Positions 8,698-17,784 of a stretch of DNA of 41,779 nt are shown here, one piece after another. The DNA lies in the NCBI GenBank assembly GCA_014361205.1, contig JACIVZ010000006.1:1-41779 (forward strand). Reading direction: 5' to 3'. A program made the translations under genes and the position numbers. The notes under the pieces were generated by a model. It was not told the origin of the DNA and searched no databases. It was given only the letters and a program-made list of their open reading frames with translations. The stretch comes from Methanomethylovorans sp. (lineage in GTDB: Archaea > Halobacteriota > Methanosarcinia > Methanosarcinales > Methanosarcinaceae). Position 1 is the stretch's first letter, and each line of letters begins with the position of its first letter.

Positions 8698-9561
8698 ATG
8701 GAAAAAAAGAGTGCAATTGCTATTTTTCTCGCAGTGATCATGGTAGGGTCAATTATCCCACTGATCTTCAGCGGTTCATCAAATAATAACAGTAATCAGA
8801 AAAAAGCAAATAGTGCCCAGGATATTAATACCATTCCTGGAAATAAAGTAAATTATCGGTTAAATTCCATTGCTGATGGAATATCCATGAGCCCCGAAGG
8901 CATTACATCTGCACAGTTTGTGGATTATGCAAAAATGCACAGGAGTCAATTAAAGGTATTTGTGCCAAATGAAACAGAACTATCAACATTATATAATGTT
9001 AATCTCACTAAAGAATTCTTTGCTGTTGATCTGAATGCATCCGATGAGAATTATATTGCTTTCAGGGCACACGAGATACGTCCATCAGTGGTGAATTTTA
9101 ACTACATGATTTCCGGTCAGCCATATAATGGATATTACTTACTTTCAAGAGGTAACGGTTATTACAATGTGGTAGGTTCACCAATGTTATTTGGCAGTAA
9201 AAATATGCTTGAGAAAGTGATCGATGTACTCAGTGGAAATGCATCAGGTGTACACGATTTCGATTACCTGCTGAGTAATGTTGAAGAGGGGGCGGAATTC
9301 CAGATAATCAGTTCTGAGAATAAAGAAGTGGCTGATCAGTATTATTTAGAGTTCAGGTCTCTGGAACAAGGAGGATATGCAAGGACAGCTATGTTCCTGA
9401 ATTTGAATGCAAGTATTTTCGAAAAGATCAATGCACTTGCCCAAAACAGTACAACTCGCGGACTTGAATATAACATTACAAGGAAAAATAATCTAACTAA
9501 GGTAACTGTGCAAGCTAATGAATCGAGTTTCTTTAATCTTGCTTTTGAGCCTTCAATATAA
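8698..9561 (+). CDS. Membrane-anchored, sequon-rich surface protein of unknown function
   Basis: The 287-residue product has a short basic start (MEKK), one hydrophobic segment (about residues 5-24), then an Asn/Ser/Lys-rich linker and an outward globular part. I count about nine N-X-S/T sequons, so glycosylation is likely. No catalytic motif was recognised. Phrases such as GNKVNYRLNSIADGI and FRSLEQGGYARTAMF probably belong to a methanogen-restricted conserved family of unknown role. ATG 8698 follows GAGAGGA at good spacing. It is a single gene between the suf pair and the ribosomal cluster, with about 130 bp upstream. Confidence 0.7.
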   Translation: MEKKSAIAIFLAVIMVGSIIPLIFSGSSNNNSNQKKANSAQDINTIPGNKVNYRLNSIADGISMSPEGITSAQFVDYAKMHRSQLKVFVPNETELSTLYNVNLTKEFFAVDLNASDENYIAFRAHEIRPSVVNFNYMISGQPYNGYYLLSRGNGYYNVVGSPMLFGSKNMLEKVIDVLSGNASGVHDFDYLLSNVEEGAEFQIISSENKEVADQYYLEFRSLEQGGYARTAMFLNLNASIFEKINALAQNSTTRGLEYNITRKNNLTKVTVQANESSFFNLAFEPSI

Positions 9562-9820
9562 GGCTCTACCTTTTCCATTTCAGCTGAATACCTTTTTAAA
9601 CACAATTTCTTCAGCAGGCAACGATTGTTTTTTGGCGCAAGATATATAAATAAAAGCAACGATTGATAGCCAACGCTTGATGTAAGTTCTTTCAAATAGC
9701 AACTAACACAAGCAGTTGAAGATCATTAAGCCAATATTTCTGGTCAGCATAGATCAGTAAGCTACAATGAATGATGAAAGACTATGAATTTCATTCATGG
9801 TTTTGAAGGAGACAAATAAT
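9562..9820 (+). promoter_or_regulatory. Promoter and leader of the L7Ae translation operon
   Basis: A strong TATA box (GATATATAAA, 9641-9650) predicts a start near 9670 and a leader of about 150 nt. Around it lie three related sites: GCAACGATTG at 9618-9627, the same 10-mer at 9656-9665, and CAACGCTTGAT at 9671-9681. The leader ends in a hairpin (9767-9774 with 9791-9798) whose 5' side includes ATGATGA (9771-9777), the box C consensus recognised by L7Ae in other RNAs. It is followed by GAAGGAG and the ATG at 9821. Confidence 0.55.
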
Positions 9821-10177
9821 ATGGCAAAAAAATTCGATATTCCAGTAGAGCTCGCTAACAAAGCCCTTGAGAGCGTTGAATTAGCAAGAGACACCGGTAA
9901 ACTCAAAAAAGGAACTAACGAAGTTACAAAAGCAATTGAAAGAGGCATTGTTAAACTTGCAGTTATCGCAGAGGATATTCAGCCTGCAGAGATCACCGCC
10001 CACATTCCTGCACTTTGTGAAGAAAAGAACGCTCCATATATTTTTGTAAAACAGCAGAAGGAACTTGGAGCTGCCTGCGGCATAGGGGTAAACTGTGCAA
10101 CAGTTGCTATTATCGATGCAGGAAAGGGTGGAGAACTTGTTGAAGACATTATCCAGAAGATTAACGCCCTTAAGTAA
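9821..10177 (+). CDS. rpl7ae: Ribosomal protein L7Ae
   Basis: This 118-residue RNA-binding protein binds kink-turns in 23S rRNA, box C/D and H/ACA guide RNAs and archaeal RNase P. It shows the family core [26 protein letters not shown] followed by [13 protein letters not shown] and [16 protein letters not shown]. Length is normal. The frame extends to 9797 but GAAGGAG (about 9805-9811) before ATG 9821 fixes the start, giving the usual [11 protein letters not shown] start. It is first in a run with S28e, L24e, Ndk and IF2, an arrangement conserved in euryarchaea. The leader may allow autoregulation (see findings). Confidence 0.97.
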   Translation: MAKKFDIPVELANKALESVELARDTGKLKKGTNEVTKAIERGIVKLAVIAEDIQPAEITAHIPALCEEKNAPYIFVKQQKELGAACGIGVNCATVAIIDAGKGGELVEDIIQKINALK

Positions 10178-10197
10178 CTCCTTTGGAGGCATAGAAA

Positions 10198-10413
10198 ATG
10201 GCAGATGATGAAACAGGATATGCGGCAGAAGTCATCGATGTAATCGGAAATACCGGTATGCACGGTGAAGCTAGCCAGATCCAGTGCAGAGTTCTGGAAG
10301 GCAGGGATAAGGGCCGTATAATTACCCGCAACAGCGTTGGACCCGTAAGGATCGGAGATATTCTCATCCTCATGGAAACTTCCAGAGAGGCAAAGAAGCT
10401 CACTACAAGGTGA
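10198..10413 (+). CDS. rps28e: Ribosomal protein S28e
   Basis: This 71-residue small-subunit protein near the mRNA exit channel has the typical core [31 protein letters not shown] followed by [21 protein letters not shown]. It is preceded by a GGAGG site 20 bp after L7Ae. Its stop lies within the AGGTGAT ribosome-binding site of the L24e gene, which suggests coupled translation. Confidence 0.97.
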   Translation: MADDETGYAAEVIDVIGNTGMHGEASQIQCRVLEGRDKGRIITRNSVGPVRIGDILILMETSREAKKLTTR

Positions 10414-10418
10414 TTTTG

Positions 10419-10607
10419 ATGGAACAGCGCAAATGTTCTTTCTGCGGTGGGTTTCTCGAACCAGGTACAGGGAAATTGTTCGCCAAGAAAGATGGATCCA
10501 CATATTATTTCTGTTCATCCAAGTGCGAGAACAATTTCATGCTTGGAAGGCTTCCAAGACGTACAATCTGGACAGAGCAGGGCAGGATATATCTCAAGAA
10601 AACCTGA
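10419..10607 (+). CDS. rpl24e: Ribosomal protein L24e (zinc finger)
   Basis: This 62-residue large-subunit protein has a four-cysteine zinc site: CSFC near the N-terminus and CSSKC near residue 30, flanked by FVEPGTG-like ([15 protein letters not shown]) and RLPRRTIWT segments. The frame to GTG 10410 is rejected because that codon sits inside AGGTGAT. ATG 10419 gives the expected [11 protein letters not shown] start. It lies between S28e and Ndk in the same run. Confidence 0.96.
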   Translation: MEQRKCSFCGGFLEPGTGKLFAKKDGSTYYFCSSKCENNFMLGRLPRRTIWTEQGRIYLKKT

Positions 10608-10619
10608 GCTGGTGTCAAA

Positions 10620-11069
10620 ATGGAACAGACTTATGTAATGATTAAACCAGACGCTGTGCAAAGAGGTCTTATAGGTGAGATTATCCTGAGGATAGAGCGA
10701 AAAGGGCTTAAGATCAAAGCCATGCGTATGAACGTAATGGACAAAACAATCGCAATGGAACATTATAGTGAACATTCTGAAAAGCCCTTTTTCAATTCTC
10801 TTATAGAATATGTTACTTCCGGCCCTTCAGTTTCTATGGTTGTTGAAGGTAAGAATGCCATCTCTATCATGAGAAGTATCAATGGAGCTACTAATCCAGT
10901 GAATGCCTTACCTGGTACTATACGTGGTGATTTTGCTGTAGAGACGGGGAGGAATATAGTGCACGCTTCTGATTCCCTCGAAGCTGCAAAGCGTGAGATA
11001 TCCATACATTTTAAGAACAGTGAGATAATAGAGTACAAGAAAGTAGATGAGGCATGGTTGTACGAGTAA
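10620..11069 (+). CDS. ndk: Nucleoside diphosphate kinase
   Basis: This 149-residue cytoplasmic enzyme transfers phosphate between NTPs and NDPs through a phosphohistidine. It shows YVMIKPDAVQRGLIGEI at the start, the NPVNALPGTIRGDFA region and the active-site histidine at about residue 115 (RNIVHASDS). Length is the family norm. It starts 12 bp after L24e. Its place between ribosomal genes and IF2 is conserved in many euryarchaea and fits supply of GTP for translation. Confidence 0.97.
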   Translation: MEQTYVMIKPDAVQRGLIGEIILRIERKGLKIKAMRMNVMDKTIAMEHYSEHSEKPFFNSLIEYVTSGPSVSMVVEGKNAISIMRSINGATNPVNALPGTIRGDFAVETGRNIVHASDSLEAAKREISIHFKNSEIIEYKKVDEAWLYE

Positions 11070-11185
11070 AGGGGGTTGAACGTTTAACATTCCTGGTCTT
11101 CATGAATCAATTTTGAAGCTGGGTATGGACTAAACAATCCCGTAATTCCACATATCTCAAGAAAGAGTAACAGAAGGGGTTTCTC

Positions 11186-12961
11186 ATGGTAGATAGGAAG
11201 AATTTGCGAACGCCGATAGTATCTGTAATGGGACATGTAGACCACGGGAAAACCACCCTGCTTGATAAAATAAGAGGTAGTTCGGTGGCTTCAGGTGAAG
11301 CTGGTGCAATCACACAGCATATAGGAGCTACAGAGGTACCAATAGATGTAATAGTTGAGAAATGCGGCAATCCCGCCTTAAGGGAAAAATTTTTCGTGCC
11401 TGGTCTCTTATTCATAGATACGCCCGGTCACCATGCTTTCACATCCCTGAGAAGTCGTGGTGGTGCACTTGCAGATCTTGCTATTGTGGTAGTTGATATC
11501 AATGAGGGTTTCAAACCACAGACTATAGAAAGCCTGCAGATCCTTAAACGCTTTAAAACACCCTTTGTGGTTGCTGCAAACAAGATAGACAGGATACATG
11601 GGTGGAATTCAGTACCAAATGCTCCCTTCCTTGTTAGCTACAACAAGCAGGCAGAGCATGTAAAAGTATATCTCGATAATAAGTTTTATGAGATCATAGG
11701 GGAGTTATTCAATGTCGGCTTCAATGCAGACCGCTATGATCGGATCAAAGATTTCCAGCGTACTGTTGGTGTGATCCCTATTAGTGGATATACTGGGGAA
11801 GGTATACCCGATGTATTGATGATATTGCTGGGATTGGCGCAAAAATTCCTGGAAGCTAATCTACGCTATGATGCAACAGGTCCTGGTGTGGGAACTGTGC
11901 TTGAAGTAAAAGAGGAACGTGGGCTTGGTACAACAGTTGATCTGATTCTTTATGATGGAATGATACAGAAAGGAGATACAATTGTTCTGGGAAGTCTTGG
12001 TGAACCTATCCAGACCAAAGTAAGAGCAATTCTTAAACCCAGGCCATTGTCTGAAATCAAGTCCGAAGAAAAGTTTCAACAGGTCGATAAAGTAATTGCA
12101 GCTGCTGGTATAAAGATCTCAGCCCCTAATCTTGACGGAGCCCTTGCAGGCACTCCTCTTAGAGTTGCCACCGCTGAAACAATTGACAGGATAGTCAAGG
12201 AGATTAAGCAGGAAGTAGAAGCAGTGCACATTGACACTGATATAATGGGGATCACCATCAAAGCCGATACAATAGGTTCACTTGAAGCTCTTGTCAATGA
12301 GCTTAAAAAAGAGAAAATTCCCATCAGGAAGGCAGATGTTGGTGATATAACTCATCGTGACATAGTTGAGGTCTCAGCAATAGAAGATCCTCAATATTCC
12401 GTACTTGTAGGATTTAATGTAAAGGTATTACCTGACGCCAGAGAAAAAGCTCAGTTATCTAACATCAAGTTATTTGTAAATGATGTTATTTACAGACTCA
12501 TTGATGATTACAAGCAATGGTTTGAAGAACAGAAAGAGCTATCTGAAAAAAGCATTTCTGAGACAATTGTCAAACCTGCAATTTTCCAGATAATGCGCGA
12601 TTGCGTTTTCAGACAAAGTAAACCTGCTGTTGTTGGAGTTAGGATCAAGGCAGGTATAGTAAGGACAAACGTCGAGGTTACAAACTCGGAGGGTGTAGTT
12701 GTCGGCAGGATCAAGGGGCTTCAGTCACAGGGTGAAAACATCGGCAGTGCAAGAACAGGCATGGAAGTAGCCATGGCAATTGAGGGACCCACAGTTGGAC
12801 GTCAAATAAAAGAGGAAGATATTCTTTATGTAAATATTCCTGAAAGACATGCAAAAATACTTGAGCATGAGATCTACAATTCTCTTTCAGCTGACGAACT
12901 GGAAGCTTTAGATGCATTCTTGGACGTTAAAAGAAAAGATAACCCCTTCTGGGCAAAATAA
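11186..12961 (+). CDS. infB: Translation initiation factor IF-2 / aIF5B
   Basis: The product is a 591-residue GTPase that helps subunit joining and initiator tRNA placement. It has G1 GHVDHGKT at residues 16-23, DTPGH (G3), NKID (G4) and then the long domain II-IV region with the archaeal/eukaryal C-terminus. It lacks the long N-terminal extension of bacterial IF2, as expected for aIF5B. I see no intein, which some archaeal homologues carry. AAGGGG lies upstream of ATG 11186. A 116-bp spacer separates it from ndk. S6e follows with its own AT-rich spacer. Confidence 0.97.
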   Translation: MVDRKNLRTPIVSVMGHVDHGKTTLLDKIRGSSVASGEAGAITQHIGATEVPIDVIVEKCGNPALREKFFVPGLLFIDTPGHHAFTSLRSRGGALADLAIVVVDINEGFKPQTIESLQILKRFKTPFVVAANKIDRIHGWNSVPNAPFLVSYNKQAEHVKVYLDNKFYEIIGELFNVGFNADRYDRIKDFQRTVGVIPISGYTGEGIPDVLMILLGLAQKFLEANLRYDATGPGVGTVLEVKEERGLGTTVDLILYDGMIQKGDTIVLGSLGEPIQTKVRAILKPRPLSEIKSEEKFQQVDKVIAAAGIKISAPNLDGALAGTPLRVATAETIDRIVKEIKQEVEAVHIDTDIMGITIKADTIGSLEALVNELKKEKIPIRKADVGDITHRDIVEVSAIEDPQYSVLVGFNVKVLPDAREKAQLSNIKLFVNDVIYRLIDDYKQWFEEQKELSEKSISETIVKPAIFQIMRDCVFRQSKPAVVGVRIKAGIVRTNVEVTNSEGVVVGRIKGLQSQGENIGSARTGMEVAMAIEGPTVGRQIKEEDILYVNIPERHAKILEHEIYNSLSADELEALDAFLDVKRKDNPFWAK

Positions 12962-13040
12962 TAGATATACCTTAATATTTACATTAATATATATTATATT
13001 AACGAATCGCAACAGTTTAAAACTATTCGGAGGAATAAAA

Positions 13041-13433
13041 TTGGCAGATTTTAAAGTAGTTGTTTCAGACCCAAAGACAAAGAGTTATCAGTTTGATGTT
13101 AAAGGCAATGAAGCAAATAAATTCATAGGAAAGACAATCGGACAGGAAATTGATGGTTCTGTAGTTGGTCTTGCCGGTTATAAACTAATAATCACGGGAG
13201 GAAGTGATAAAAGTGGAATGGTGATGAAACCAGACCTTCCCGGCCCGAGAAGAAAAAAGATCCTCGTTTCTAAAGGAGTTGGTTATTCACCAAAAGCAAG
13301 AGGCGTGCGCCGCAGAAAGACAATGCACGGCAAGGAAATTTCGCCGGATATCATTCAGATTAATACCAAAGTTGTGGAGTACGGTGAAAAATCCATTGAA
13401 GAGCTCATAGGTGGTAGCAAACCAGAAGAGTGA
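13041..13433 (+). CDS. rps6e: Ribosomal protein S6e
   Basis: This 130-residue protein shows the archaeal S6e core: [26 protein letters not shown], the [20 protein letters not shown] segment and [14 protein letters not shown]. The long open frame to 12912 overlaps infB and is not real. The start is TTG 13041, placed after CGGAGGA with normal spacing, giving the expected N-terminus. An AT-rich spacer (12962-13030) may hold its own promoter. The stop codon forms part of a terminator stem. Confidence 0.96.
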   Translation: MADFKVVVSDPKTKSYQFDVKGNEANKFIGKTIGQEIDGSVVGLAGYKLIITGGSDKSGMVMKPDLPGPRRKKILVSKGVGYSPKARGVRRRKTMHGKEISPDIIQINTKVVEYGEKSIEELIGGSKPEE

Positions 13434-13465
13434 TCCAATGGATCATTCACATATTATTTTATTTC
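13431..13465 (+). terminator. Terminator hairpin overlapping the rps6e stop
   Basis: TGATCC (13431-13436) and GGATCA (13440-13445) form a 6-bp stem with an AAT loop, followed by a T-rich run to about 13465. The first three bases are the stop codon of rps6e. It ends the translation cluster before the convergent DUF3307 gene. Confidence 0.6.
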
Positions 13466-13502
13466 ATTGACTTCTTACCTTCATGATTTTATATTTCCTA
13501 AC

Positions 13503-14219
13503 TTAGCTCGGCATTTTCAGCAACCATAATGTTATAATACCCACTGCTACTGAAATTGTCAGGCTTGCTAGTGTACCAATAAGAATATATTCTCCTGCTT
13601 TTCTATCTGCATTAAATCTAAGGATAGATTTCGAGGCTATGAGTAGTCCTACCAGTGAATACTCCTGATTAAGTATGAATGTAAGTATCAGAAATCTTTC
13701 CATTCTTCCTATCCACAGTCCAGCTTTTTCAAGCCCTTCATAATTTGAAGGTTCAATCTCTTTTTTCCACCTTTGCGTTACTTTTCCGATGAACAATCCT
13801 GCAGGAAACAGTATCAAAAAATATGCTGTGACGAGGATCCATGCTTGTGAATTTGCAAATAGGTTTTTACCTAGTTCCTTGATTGAGAAAGGAATAAGCA
13901 TGTACCAAACTAATAATAATATCATTATGTGGGCTGTCTGATTAAGACAAAACCACAGTGGGGTTTCTTTTTGCATAGGCCTGACACTGACAATAGCCAC
14001 ATGACTCAAAGCTACTGCAAATAAAATCCACACTTTATCCCATTGTGCCACAAAGATATAGGCAAGCAAGCCTGCAATACAACCTTGAATGTAAAACAAA
14101 AGAAAAGACCAGTTCTTACTGATATATCTTCTTATTTTTTGATCTTTTTGGAAAAGGAAATCGGTAAGAAGATGGGAAAACAGCAGTTTAATCAGTAGGG
14201 TTATGTAATCACCGTTCAT
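13503..14219 (-). CDS. DUF3307 multi-pass membrane protein
   Basis: This 238-residue protein has about six to seven hydrophobic segments. It opens with LLIKLLFSHLLTDFLFQ, the DUF3307 signature with conserved His and Asp in the first membrane segment; later segments include LNQTAHIMILLLVWYML and LVTAYFLILFPAGLFIGK. Function is unknown. It begins 11 bp after the SatD-like gene, with GAGGGA before ATG 14219, so the two form an operon. SatD and DUF3307 genes are known to me as frequent neighbours in bacteria. The membrane protein may be the output or target of the SatD partner, but this is inference. Confidence 0.8.
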   Translation of the reverse strand: MNGDYITLLIKLLFSHLLTDFLFQKDQKIRRYISKNWSFLLFYIQGCIAGLLAYIFVAQWDKVWILFAVALSHVAIVSVRPMQKETPLWFCLNQTAHIMILLLVWYMLIPFSIKELGKNLFANSQAWILVTAYFLILFPAGLFIGKVTQRWKKEIEPSNYEGLEKAGLWIGRMERFLILTFILNQEYSLVGLLIASKSILRFNADRKAGEYILIGTLASLTISVAVGIITLWLLKMPS

Positions 14220-14230
14220 TTAATTTCCCT

Positions 14231-14935
14231 CTATCCCATTTTTATCATATCTGTTTTATCCATTTCTCCTGAGATCTTTTCTTCTATCCGTTTCTTCCAA
14301 TATTCCACAAAATATTCTACAGCTGTGCTACCTGCTAATTTCAGGCGCTGGCTTACTGCAGACTGTGATATCGAAAGTTGGGATGCTATTGTTTCCTGAT
14401 TCCATCCCCTCATCCTTCCAAGAACAGCCTGAGCCTGTTCACGCGACCACCTTTGAGAAAGAGCATCAAAAAGAATACACATAACCTCGAACTCTTTATT
14501 AATATGAGGCCATGGAGTTGTGATTTTTGTTTTTCTTTTCGATTTTTTCATACTTTCTATCATTAACCCTGAATTTCTGAAAGCTTCTCCATCACCCTCT
14601 GCACCTCTGCCTGAAGCAGGAAGGAAATCTATACTTCCTATACCTATAGATATTCTTGCATCCAGCCTGCTTTCAAAACTTTCTTGTGCAAGGAGGCAGC
14701 AACGCAGGGAAATCGCAGCCAAAAGACTATCTTGTGGAGAAGACAATACACACTGGAAACTATCACCTCTGTATATTTCAAAACCATAGACTAACGTTTG
14801 TGATGGGAGTAGTTTTTCAACAATATCAAAACAATCTTTAACTTTAGTCAGTAATTCATCCCTGTGTTTTCCTTTAAAACGAGAAGATCCTTCCAGATCT
14901 CCTGTAAGCACTGCAAATATATGTGGTTCAGTCAT
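14231..14935 (-). CDS. SatD-family cyclase-fold protein with C-terminal HTH
   Basis: The product is about 234 residues. Residues 1-150 fit the SatD family, which resembles class III nucleotide cyclase/GGDEF folds: AVLTGDLEGSSRF at the N-terminus, then RGDSFQCVL (like GD.FQ of SatD), then ARISIGIGSID, and later GRGAEGDGEAFRNSG. Residues about 165-220 form a helix-turn-helix of the sigma-region-4 kind (GWNQETIASQLSISQSAVSQRLK). So it may sense a nucleotide and bind DNA, or bind DNA only. Whether it makes a nucleotide product is unknown. ATG 14935 is preferred; a TATA box lies at about 14976-14985, leaving a very short leader. It is first in an operon with DUF3307. Confidence 0.78.
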   Translation of the reverse strand: MTEPHIFAVLTGDLEGSSRFKGKHRDELLTKVKDCFDIVEKLLPSQTLVYGFEIYRGDSFQCVLSSPQDSLLAAISLRCCLLAQESFESRLDARISIGIGSIDFLPASGRGAEGDGEAFRNSGLMIESMKKSKRKTKITTPWPHINKEFEVMCILFDALSQRWSREQAQAVLGRMRGWNQETIASQLSISQSAVSQRLKLAGSTAVEYFVEYWKKRIEEKISGEMDKTDMIKMG

Positions 14936-15432
14936 GCTCCAGCCCGAAAATATAAGTCTTAAAACCAATAATCAATTTATATAAGCTTTAAACTTATATT
15001 ATGTTTTTGTTTTAATCTTCTTTTCTAATCTTCTTTTGATACCTATCTTATAAAGCGTATTTATTTTCTCCGAATACCACATCTGCAAACACACCAGTTT
15101 TTAGAAGTTTCTCAAAATATTCTGCAGTGCTATTATCTTGCATTTCAAGATCTTTTGCAGCTTTTCATCGAATGGCGGGAGAGATCCATAAAAGGAGAGA
15201 TTTCAACTTTTTTATAAACAAGTATAAAACCTCATACACTCTCATAAACACTACTAATACCATACAGGATGGGTAATGCAGCCCTCTATTTAAAGTACTT
15301 ATAGAGTACTTGGATAACAATTTGTCATGATCTTTAGTTGTTATTAGAATAACAACAACATTGTAATTTTGAAAAAAATATAAATATTAGCCGTTTCTAT
15401 ATGCCCCTTATCCTTACGGGAAATCGGCACAG
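14936..15432. promoter_or_regulatory. Divergent control region of SatD/DUF3307 and RND operons
   Basis: About 0.5 kb without an intact gene. It holds the TATA box for the minus-strand SatD gene (about 14976-14985) and a degraded minus-strand frame (about 15048-15161). There is a repeated AAGTACTT (15293-15300, with AGTACTT at 15305-15311) and a perfect dyad GTTGTTATT-AG-AATAACAAC (15337-15356). The RND operon TATA box is at about 15376-15385, with a predicted start near 15405-15410. The dyad sits about 20 bp upstream of that TATA box, as expected for an operator or activator site. A related half-site, ATAACAA, lies at about 15314-15320. Confidence 0.6.
15048..15161 (-). pseudogene. Possible degraded gene remnant
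   Basis: On the minus strand, after a TGA, about 37 codons read KAAKDLEMQDNSTAEY and continue through FEKLLKTGVFADVVFGENKY to a stop. The composition is protein-like, yet there is no supported start and the same frame is blocked upstream. It may be the 3' end of a lost gene, or a very short gene starting at the internal ATG. I do not recognise the family. Confidence 0.25.
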
Positions 15433-17784
15433 TTGAGAGGTATTTTTATAAAAGGAATCTTTGAAAAACTTGGTGTTTTTATTGAAGACAACTCGGTGGC
15501 TATAGGTCTTATTACCTTACTTTTAATAATCCTTTCCCTGCAAGGAGCACAGCTCATTGAAATGAAATCAGGGACTGATACTTTCGTGGAAAAAACCTCC
15601 AAGCTCTATCAGGACTTTGACCACCTATATCTGAAACTTTTCAGTACCCAGTCCATAGTTGTGATCATAGAGGGAAATGATATCACAAATCCTGAACTTC
15701 TCAAAGCTTTGGACAGGGCTCAAGTGTCAGCTTTGGCCATACCAGGAGTTATTGAAGTAACTTCTCCTACCACAGTAATAAAAGAAGTAAATTATAAAAT
15801 AACAGGAAAATCTGAAATTCCAGATGATGAAGCTACAATAAAGAGTATAGTTGCTTCCCATATGCCTTCAGCTCTTATGCCTGATCAGACTCATGCTTTT
15901 ATGTCAGTTGTAATGGAAGGCAGTGCTACAGACCAAATGCAGGAAGAAATATTAAGGGAAACTGAAGCAGCTCTTGCTTTTGCTAAGTTTCCGCCGGGTT
16001 ATAAAATAATAATTACTGGAAATCCGGCCTTCAACATTGCTCTTAACTATGAAATGAACTCAAGTATGGGGCCTTTACTTGGAATATCAGCCTTACTGAT
16101 GATTGTAGTGCTATATTTGGTGTTCAGGCATGTCAGATGGAGATTACTTCCCCTTCCCATTGTGCTTCTTGGAATCATATTTACCTTCGGTGCAATGGGT
16201 TTTTTGAATATTCCATTGTCAATGGTCTCCATGGCGGCATTTCCCGTGCTTATAGGGCTTGGAATCGATTATGCAATTCAGTTTCACAACCGTATAGAAG
16301 AGGAACTTGGTAAAGGAGAGGATGCTGCAGAGGCTGTGATTCAAACAATCAGGCACATTGGCCCTGCAGTTCTGACAGCTTTGATCATCACTGCTTTGGG
16401 ATTTGTTTCTCTTTTCACATCTGCAGTGCCAATGGTACAGGATTTTGGAAAGCTTTTGCTCATAGGTATTGTTATGTGTTTTATGTCTTCTCTTTTTATG
16501 GGAGTGACAGTAATTTATTCGCTGCATCGGGTAGATGCTAAGAAGAAGTTGAATAATGAAAAATTCCGGAAAAAGAAAGAAAATGTAGACAATAACACCC
16601 GGAATGATATTTTGGACATACTGCTTGGACGTATGACTGCCTTCACACTGAGGTATCCATGGATTATTCTTATATTTGCAGTTATTTCCTGTTTAGGTGG
16701 CATGTATGTAGATACAATGGTCCCCCTACAGACAGATGTTCAGACCTTCGTTCCTCAGGATATGCCAGCTTTATTGAACCTGAAACTGTTAGGCAGTATA
16801 CTTGGAGGTAATGAGGAATTAAATCTCGTAATTAAGACAGATAATAATGCGGATCCAAATCTTCTGCAATGGATAGATGATTTTTCAAAACATGAAGTTG
16901 AAGGCAGGTCCCATATATACGGATCCAGCAGTATAGTGTCCATAGTAAAGGAAATGAACGCAGATGAAATTCCGGCAACATCAGAAGAAGTGAGACATCT
17001 GTATGCACAGATACCCGATGTCCAGAAAGAAAGATACATCCATGGAGGGAATATCATGGTACTCAATCTGAACATAGGCAATGCCATGAGTGAATTGGGC
17101 CTGATGGGTATATCTGAGCTATCTGATATAGTCTCTGAGGACATAAAATGGTTTCCTCCGCCCCCTGGCACAACTGTGACAATCACCGGCGGCACAGTAG
17201 TGTTTTTTGAGGTGATAGATGCACTTACTTCAGGACGTAGGTTAATGACACTTTTAGGGATAGTTTTTGTATTCGCAGGACTGCTGGTCATATACAGAGA
17301 CTACCTTAAAGCTCTCACTCCCGTCATCACGATGTTGATAGTTATAGGCTGGTCTGGAGGCATCATGTATTATATGGGTCTTGAGTATACTCCTATGACT
17401 GCAACGCTGGGTGCACTTATCCTTGGAGTTGGTTCAGAATATGCTATCTTAATGATGGAAAGATATTTTGAAGAAAAAGACAAGGGAGCCTCTTGCGAAG
17501 AAGCAATGCATGAGGCAAGCGTAAAGATGGGAAAGGCTATTGTAAGTTCAGGGCTTACCACAGTATTTGGTTTTTCTGCATTGATAGCTTCTCCCTTTAG
17601 TATGACAAGTAATTTTGGTTTCATTACAGTGATAGATGTAACACTGGCATTGTTAGCTACATTTGTTGTATTTCCACCTGTATTGGTATTGCTGGACAAA
17701 CACAGAGAACAGAGGATCTTGAGAAAGAGAATGAAGACCATGAGTAATGACCATGTCAGGGTAATGGAGGTTATCTCCACATGA
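15433..17784 (+). CDS. RND-superfamily exporter (HAE3/MMPL type)
   Basis: This 783-residue membrane protein is built as two similar halves, each with an N-terminal membrane helix, a large outward loop and a five-helix bundle. The first half has PVLIGLGIDYAIQFHNRIEEEL, with the Asp-Tyr pair of the proton relay. The second has the matching LGVGSEYAILMMERYFEE with Ser-Glu instead. HAE3 members in archaea are thought to move hydrophobic or lipid-like cargo; the cargo here is unknown. The start appears to be TTG 15433 with a short leader. The stop overlaps the ATG of the next gene (ATGA), tying it to the two COG1361-type proteins. This suggests an export machine with extracytoplasmic partners. Confidence 0.9.
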   Translation: MRGIFIKGIFEKLGVFIEDNSVAIGLITLLLIILSLQGAQLIEMKSGTDTFVEKTSKLYQDFDHLYLKLFSTQSIVVIIEGNDITNPELLKALDRAQVSALAIPGVIEVTSPTTVIKEVNYKITGKSEIPDDEATIKSIVASHMPSALMPDQTHAFMSVVMEGSATDQMQEEILRETEAALAFAKFPPGYKIIITGNPAFNIALNYEMNSSMGPLLGISALLMIVVLYLVFRHVRWRLLPLPIVLLGIIFTFGAMGFLNIPLSMVSMAAFPVLIGLGIDYAIQFHNRIEEELGKGEDAAEAVIQTIRHIGPAVLTALIITALGFVSLFTSAVPMVQDFGKLLLIGIVMCFMSSLFMGVTVIYSLHRVDAKKKLNNEKFRKKKENVDNNTRNDILDILLGRMTAFTLRYPWIILIFAVISCLGGMYVDTMVPLQTDVQTFVPQDMPALLNLKLLGSILGGNEELNLVIKTDNNADPNLLQWIDDFSKHEVEGRSHIYGSSSIVSIVKEMNADEIPATSEEVRHLYAQIPDVQKERYIHGGNIMVLNLNIGNAMSELGLMGISELSDIVSEDIKWFPPPPGTTVTITGGTVVFFEVIDALTSGRRLMTLLGIVFVFAGLLVIYRDYLKALTPVITMLIVIGWSGGIMYYMGLEYTPMTATLGALILGVGSEYAILMMERYFEEKDKGASCEEAMHEASVKMGKAIVSSGLTTVFGFSALIASPFSMTSNFGFITVIDVTLALLATFVVFPPVLVLLDKHREQRILRKRMKTMSNDHVRVMEVIST

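Noticed and set aside
12912-13040. N-terminal extension of S6e overlapping infB
   Set aside because: The extension is hydrophobic and unlike S6e; TTG 13041 with CGGAGGA upstream gives the family N-terminus.
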